NCBI GenBank assembly: GCA_002296285.1
Contig: DBHX01000040.1
Span: forward strand, 1 to 8,992
Reading direction: 5' to 3'
DNA length: 8,992 bases
DNA from: a bacterium UBP8_UBA817
Lineage (GTDB): Bacteria > Margulisbacteria > Marinamargulisbacteria > UBA817
A model generated the notes under the pieces. That model had not been told where the DNA came from. It made no database searches and worked only from the letters and a program-made list of their open reading frames with translations. The translations under genes were made by a program, and so were the position numbers. Positions 5,097 through 8,992 of this stretch are shown in pieces (position 1 is the first letter of the stretch; each line of letters begins with the position of its first letter).

Positions 5097-7197
5097 TTGG
5101 TCCTTTTTTCGTAAGCTCCAACTCAGTTTAACATTGGGCATTATTCTATCGTTTATATCTATTGGCGGGGTGATCTATTTAAAACAATACACGGATGTGA
5201 AGCATCAATTAAAAGCCCAAGGGGCTGTGTTAAGTGCCAACTTAGCCCATAATTCAGAACCATTTATTGTGGATTACGATAAAGATCAACTCAATCAGTT
5301 TTTATCCGCCATGCTAGAAAACCCATTGGTCCTTTTTTCAGGGATTATAAATGCAAGGTATACCGACCCTGTCATTGATGTGTTGCAAAAACAATCATCC
5401 GTCAATTTGAAATTTGTCACAGATGTCATTCGTGAACCCAAATATGGAAGCATCCAGGCGGCTTATTCCATTCAAGTGAATCATGATCAGATTAAAAATG
5501 TCATTTACTGCATTGCTCCCATCATGTCTGATTTTAAGTTTCCTGATGATGAGACCACCCTATTGTATGGGCAACCCAAGCACCGTGGCATCATTGGGTA
5601 TAGTGTCATTGCTTATCGCATGCCATGGGAACAATTGTTTTCAATACAAATTCATTGGGTGGTGGGTGCGTTTATTCTCATGGCAATTCTGTTGGGGACC
5701 ATTCTTGGCAACTTGGTTGCCAATCATTTTACGGGGCGTATTCAACGCATTTATTTAGCGATTGAATCCTACTCTTTTGGGGATGTAATGCATTTTAACG
5801 ATCAGAAAAATGATGAAATCACCGATATTTCACGTGCATTAACTGGACTCACTGAAATGGTGGCCATGCAACTCAATAAAATGACACAGCAAAACAAAGA
5901 ATTAGAGCAACGAATTGCTGATCGTGTGGCTCATATTCAGGCATTGAATCAATCCATTCAAACATTCTCCAACAATCAGCGCGCATTCATTGGCCAAACG
6001 GTGCAAGAAATCAAATCATTGATTCAGTTTTTGCCCTTACTGGAAGTAAACCCGACGGCCTACAGTCATTTAATGACGCATGTGAAGTTATTTTTGGATC
6101 GCCTGTTGACCATGGTCAAACACAACAAAGAGTTTTCAGTGTTGGGCATCATTGAAAAAGCGAATGTGCATGAGATGCTGATTGAATTGATGCCACTGTT
6201 CAATGCATTGGTGAAAAAAAATAACAATCAGCTAACCTTGGACTGTGACAAAACATTGGTCATGCAGACGGATGTATTGCAATTAAAGCAATCCTTGATT
6301 CAATTGTTATTCAATGCCTCAAAATATACCCATCATGGCACCATTACCATCGATATTTCAGGTGATGAAAAAAATATTTACATCAAAATCACGGACACCG
6401 GCATTGGCATGGATCAAGAAAAAGTGAACCAGGTACTGACTCAATTGGATCAGAATAATATGGCCTTAATGGATGCCTTTTCAACGCTTGGTCTCGGGTT
6501 GGTGTTGGTTCATCGTTTTTGTCGAAATATTCACGCAAAATTAATTTGCATGAGCCAATTGGATCATGGCACAACGATCGAGATGATTCATCCCATCCGC
6601 CATCACAAAGAACGTCAATTAAACCCGCTCATTCTTTGTTTTTCCGAAGACACTAAATCGGTGATGAGCATAAAAAGTGCCGTTCAGGCCGTTCATGGGT
6701 GGGACGCCATGGCGTGGGAAGATGATGACATGGTTCAACACCTTCAGCCCTACGCCATATTAATTGACCTTGCATCTCAAGGGGCTCATCAAAAATTAGC
6801 CCAGGCAAAAAAACAGTCCGTTTTTTCGCAATTGTGGTTGTTCAGCCATGGGAAAATAATTGATGTTAGTCAATTGGTTGTGGGGCATGATCCGGATCAA
6901 GTGATTGCCGCAATAACACCGTTGGTTGCTGATTATACGCCGGCAAATGTTCAATTAATGGGGCTTCCCAACCCATTAACCCATGCGTTGGAAAATCAAG
7001 ACCGCATTCATTGTTCATCGAAATATGCGTTTAATGAAATAGTTCACCTTCACATTATTCATGAGTCCGTTTATCGTGTAAAAAAAGGTCAGGAATTCAT
7101 TGTATTGGTGGTAGATAGTAATGATTCATTAAACGCACTCATTGAACGCGTAGGCATGGGAACCAAGGCGCTTTTGGCCAGTAAATTATCCCAATAA
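5038..7197 (+). CDS. BarA/GacS-like membrane sensor kinase homologue lacking the phosphoacceptor histidine
   Basis: From ATG 5038 the protein has 719 residues. In order it shows a membrane helix (about 29-47) after RKLQ, a periplasmic sensor region resembling that of BarA (about 50-205), a second helix (about 207-228), a HAMP-like segment (229-283), a short coiled coil, a degenerate dimerisation helix, a kinase ATPase domain and a receiver-like domain. The H-box aligns as FIGQTVQEIK, with Gln323 where His is expected. The ATP-binding boxes look intact: LLFNASKYTHHG (Asn426), DTGIGM (453-458) and GLGL (485-488). In the receiver part, Asp577 (ILIDLASQG) may be the acceptor, but the acidic pocket is poorly kept. 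The last 80 residues resemble no HPt domain I know. The start is uncertain: an ATG at 4981 would overlap by 116 bases, and a good AAGGGGAG at 5047-5054 precedes only non-ATG codons. The gene could be a signalling pseudokinase or an ATP-dependent regulator of the upstream pilus-like genes. Confidence 0.8.
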   Translation: MPLKGSTLIDSHYAPNQRTSWSFFRKLQLSLTLGIILSFISIGGVIYLKQYTDVKHQLKAQGAVLSANLAHNSEPFIVDYDKDQLNQFLSAMLENPLVLFSGIINARYTDPVIDVLQKQSSVNLKFVTDVIREPKYGSIQAAYSIQVNHDQIKNVIYCIAPIMSDFKFPDDETTLLYGQPKHRGIIGYSVIAYRMPWEQLFSIQIHWVVGAFILMAILLGTILGNLVANHFTGRIQRIYLAIESYSFGDVMHFNDQKNDEITDISRALTGLTEMVAMQLNKMTQQNKELEQRIADRVAHIQALNQSIQTFSNNQRAFIGQTVQEIKSLIQFLPLLEVNPTAYSHLMTHVKLFLDRLLTMVKHNKEFSVLGIIEKANVHEMLIELMPLFNALVKKNNNQLTLDCDKTLVMQTDVLQLKQSLIQLLFNASKYTHHGTITIDISGDEKNIYIKITDTGIGMDQEKVNQVLTQLDQNNMALMDAFSTLGLGLVLVHRFCRNIHAKLICMSQLDHGTTIEMIHPIRHHKERQLNPLILCFSEDTKSVMSIKSAVQAVHGWDAMAWEDDDMVQHLQPYAILIDLASQGAHQKLAQAKKQSVFSQLWLFSHGKIIDVSQLVVGHDPDQVIAAITPLVADYTPANVQLMGLPNPLTHALENQDRIHCSSKYAFNEIVHLHIIHESVYRVKKGQEFIVLVVDSNDSLNALIERVGMGTKALLASKLSQ

Positions 7198-8667
7198 TGG
7201 GGATTTAGAAAATAACCCTTTGATTTGATGGATATAATAATTGGCGGTATCTTTATTATTTGATTCAGCATAAATCCGAACCAAGGGTTCAGTACCAGAC
7301 GGCCGACAAAGTACCCAATCATCATTGGGAAATGTGATTTTTAACCCATCATTGTAGTTAATGGTTGCAATATCAAGGTTAAATAAACGGTCCAAAGTTG
7401 GCTTTTTAATGCTTAAGCGTTCCTTGATATCCAGATCAGATGTGTTCGGAAGCTCGAGGGCATCCTCAACAAACGTAAACTCAGAAAACTGTTCATCAAT
7501 TTCTTTGGACAACTCGTGAAGCTTGGTGGTTGTTTTTTTCATAATTCCCAAGATCAAAAGAATGGGAAGGAAGCCACATTTGTCAAAAGTGTGGGGCGAT
7601 ACAGAAAATCCTCCCGAAGATTCAATGCCCAGTGTCAGTTTGTTTTGATTGTTTGAATTGAGTAAAAATGGGGTGAAATATTTGAAACCAATATTGGTTT
7701 CATGGCATTGAATATCATGGTGGGTGCAGATTTTTTTAACCAAAGTTGAATTGGCCAAGGAGGTGGCCACTGAGGCAATGGAAATGCCATTTTTCATGCA
7801 ATAATGAATAATAATGCCCGCTATTTTTTCAGGGGATACCGAATTCCCAAGCTCATCCACCATCGCATGGCGATCAGCATCCGGGTCATTGGAAAAGGCA
7901 ACGCATTGCTTTTCTTTGCACAATGTTCCCAATGTCTTAATGGTATCTTTCGATGTTGGATTTGGGATTTCAAAATTAAAATCGGATGAAAATCGATCAT
8001 TTTTCCAGTGGATGGTGCCTATGGCTGACGCGGTTAGTAATTTCCAAATATGAATGGCACTGCCACATTTTGGGTCAATCACATACTCGTCTGAAAAATC
8101 AGAGAAGGGAAGTTGAAAGGTTTGTTTGACTATTTTTTGAAGTTGATCAACAAATCCTTGATTGTAGTTGATTTTATTGACCGGCTTTTTAGGGAGAGAT
8201 ATTTGGGTAACATCGGCGGAATCAAATAAAGCATTGGCTTCACGTTGAATCCAATGGGTTATTTCAACGGATGCTGGGGCCCCATTGGAATCATTGATTT
8301 TAATGCCATTATAATTGGGGGGATTGTGAGACGCAGTTAAAATAATGCCCAAATGATAATCGTGTTCCTTAACGGCCCAAGAAATCAGGGGGGTGGGTGC
8401 AAATGAGTCGCAAAAATCCACCTGTATTTTGTACTTGATTAATGTCTGGGTTAACCCATATGTGTATGTGTTTTCATCAAGTCGGGGCGAGTTTCCAGCC
8501 CGTGTGTCATAACCAACCAACACCTTTGGATGATCAATGCCATGGGCCTTAAAATAACGCGCAATCGCAATGGCTATGGATACAATATGTTGCGTTGTAA
8601 ATGATGTTCCGATAATGCCGCGATGCCCAGATGTGCCAAATGTAATGTTTTTCAATGTATTCTCCAT
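7186..8667 (-). CDS. pgm: Phosphohexomutase, phosphoglucomutase type
   Basis: This 493-residue enzyme interconverts hexose 1- and 6-phosphates through a phosphoserine. All four loops of the alpha-D-phosphohexomutase family are present: the FGTSGHRG opening (10-17), the catalytic TASHNPP loop with Ser113 (111-117), the metal-binding DPDADR (261-266), the sugar-binding GIESSGG (347-353) and the phosphate-binding RPSGTEP (455-461). FGTSGHRG favours phosphoglucomutase over phosphomannomutase or GlmM, but substrate choice is not settled by sequence alone. It is shorter than the 546-residue enterobacterial Pgm. I chose ATG 8667 because the in-frame extension upstream is translated tRNA sequence. 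No Shine-Dalgarno is apparent. Its 3' end overlaps the kinase gene by 12 bases on the opposite strand, and no terminator is visible between them. It may feed UDP-glucose and envelope polysaccharide synthesis. Confidence 0.88.
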   Translation of the reverse strand: MENTLKNITFGTSGHRGIIGTSFTTQHIVSIAIAIARYFKAHGIDHPKVLVGYDTRAGNSPRLDENTYTYGLTQTLIKYKIQVDFCDSFAPTPLISWAVKEHDYHLGIILTASHNPPNYNGIKINDSNGAPASVEITHWIQREANALFDSADVTQISLPKKPVNKINYNQGFVDQLQKIVKQTFQLPFSDFSDEYVIDPKCGSAIHIWKLLTASAIGTIHWKNDRFSSDFNFEIPNPTSKDTIKTLGTLCKEKQCVAFSNDPDADRHAMVDELGNSVSPEKIAGIIIHYCMKNGISIASVATSLANSTLVKKICTHHDIQCHETNIGFKYFTPFLLNSNNQNKLTLGIESSGGFSVSPHTFDKCGFLPILLILGIMKKTTTKLHELSKEIDEQFSEFTFVEDALELPNTSDLDIKERLSIKKPTLDRLFNLDIATINYNDGLKITFPNDDWVLCRPSGTEPLVRIYAESNNKDTANYYIHQIKGLFSKSPLLG

Positions 8668-8673
8668 GATTGA

Positions 8674-8735
8674 TGGTACCGAGGACAGGACTTGAACCTG
8701 CACGCCCAAATGGGCACTAGCCCCTCAAGCTAGGC
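8674..8735 (-). pseudogene. 3' fragment of tRNA-Leu(GAG), likely attachment-site remnant
   Basis: On the minus strand this is the 3' part of a leucine tRNA gene: anticodon stem CTAGC/GCTAG closing the loop TTGAGGG with anticodon GAG, a long variable arm (TGCCCATTTGGGCG), the T-arm GGTTCAAGTCC and an acceptor 3' strand ending in encoded CCA (8676-8674). The matching 5' half (acceptor strand and D-arm) is absent. Upstream of the anticodon stem the sequence no longer resembles tRNA. The break in the anticodon stem and the adjacent integrase point to a displaced attachment-site copy produced by site-specific integration. The full tRNA should lie at the other end of the element. The tRNA ends only six bases before the mutase start codon. 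Confidence 0.85.
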
Positions 8736-8878
8736 AAGTAAAATTCTTAAACCCGGTAAAATGTTTAATTACCCCTTATTTTAAGCGTGATTCTACGATT
8801 TGTCACTTTTAATATTTCCAAAAACCCAGGTAAAAATTCAGATGCTTTGTCACACTTTGTATACAATTCGTATACAAT
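8736..8878. other. Attachment-site region with paired short repeats
   Basis: This AT-rich gap between the tRNA fragment and the recombinase stop contains three repeat pairs. ACCC(A)GGTAAAA occurs at 8751-8761 and 8825-8835, with one extra base in the second copy. TTTGTCAC occurs at 8799-8806 and 8846-8853. GTATACAATT occurs at 8859-8868 and 8870-8879. The last pair also forms a perfect inverted repeat (8857-8877). Such paired sites next to an integrase gene and a tRNA fragment are what recombinase arm-binding or excisionase sites look like. No coding sequence is visible here. Confidence 0.5.
8857..8877. repeat. Inverted repeat TTGTATAC-N5-GTATACAA downstream of the integrase
   Basis: The 8-bp arms are perfect and separated by AATTC. 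Because GTATAC is itself palindromic, the same bases also form a direct repeat of GTATACAATT. The repeat starts just after the integrase stop codon. It is more AT-rich than a typical terminator and lacks a following T-run on the minus strand, so I favour a protein-binding site. Confidence 0.5.
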
Positions 8879-8992
8879 TTACAGCTTCCCTTCGATGGCT
8901 TTCTTGAGTACCTGCACACCCTTTTTAACATAACTTCTATGGGTTGTTTGAATATTGCGGTGGCGAAGTAATCCAGCTACAACAGATAGCTG
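8879..8992 (-). CDS. Tyrosine recombinase (integrase), C-terminal end only
   Basis: The last 37 codons of a minus-strand gene that continues past the right edge are present, with stop TAA at 8881-8879. The visible sequence, ...AGLLRHRNIQTTHRSYVKKGV..., matches the end of phage-type integrases: the RH corresponds to the GH box, and Tyr at 8932-8930 in THRSYV is the expected nucleophile. The C-terminal tail is rich in lysine. It lies next to a tRNA-Leu fragment and repeat pairs, so it is probably the integrase of a genomic island or prophage that extends to the right. The rest of its domains cannot be seen. Confidence 0.8.
   Translation of the reverse strand, partial: QLSVVAGLLRHRNIQTTHRSYVKKGVQVLKKAIEGKL

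Noticed and set aside
5483..5758. Plus-strand reading frame of 91 codons within the kinase gene
   Set aside because: It overlaps the kinase's periplasmic and second membrane region in another frame. Its hydrophobicity comes from the same bases.
8668..8709. Upstream extension of the mutase to a start at 8709
   Set aside because: The added 14 residues translate the tRNA T-arm and acceptor strand. The family begins near the FGTSGHRG motif, so ATG 8667 fits better.
8755..8773. GGTAA...TTACC hairpin as a terminator
   Set aside because: The stem is only five base pairs with a nine-base loop and no following T-run, too weak for an intrinsic terminator.
1..8992. CRISPR array or long tandem repeats
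   Set aside because: No regularly spaced repeats of 20 bases or more were seen by eye in the window.

Overview
The window reads as bacterial DNA, most likely from a proteobacterium and possibly a gammaproteobacterium. The evidence is a CCA-encoding tRNA-Leu(GAG) remnant close to the enterobacterial form, a BarA/GacS-like sensor kinase architecture, and a periplasmic chaperone with secreted pilin-like subunits. The lineage call is tentative.

Layout. (1) Positions 1-1083 carry minus-strand coding remnants that I do not recognise. One frame (1083 to 391) is interrupted by an in-frame TGA and lacks a normal start. The next (342 to beyond the left edge) needs a frameshift near 303. Part of this stretch (181-300, about 58% GC by hand count) is richer in GC than the operon that follows. 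I call it a decaying, possibly foreign, segment. (2) 1096-1181 is an upstream region with an adjacent perfect palindrome, a possible extended -10 and a possible short overlapping leader ORF. (3) 1182-7197 is a tightly packed plus-strand run of six genes: an isocitrate/isopropylmalate dehydrogenase-family enzyme, two paralogous secreted subunits resembling spore coat U (SCPU)/archaic pilins, a PapD-like periplasmic chaperone, a two-domain secreted subunit, and a BarA-like membrane sensor kinase. Several genes overlap, so translational coupling is likely. No usher gene is present. The kinase has a glutamine where the phosphoacceptor histidine should be. (4) 8667-7186 on the minus strand is a complete phosphohexomutase (phosphoglucomutase type) that converges on the kinase with a 12-bp overlap. 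(5) 8674-8735 is the 3' part only of a tRNA-Leu(GAG) gene. It is followed by a repeat-rich stretch and the C-terminus of a tyrosine recombinase, which together mark the edge of an integrated element lying to the right.

How the parts may work together. The chaperone and three SCPU-like subunits look like part of an extracellular fibre or surface-protein system. The kinase-like protein encoded in the same run could sense its assembly or regulate it, but its missing histidine argues against simple autophosphorylation. The dehydrogenase at the head of the run has no evident mechanistic tie to the rest, apart from overlapping the first subunit gene. The mutase could supply sugar phosphates for envelope polysaccharides but is transcribed separately.
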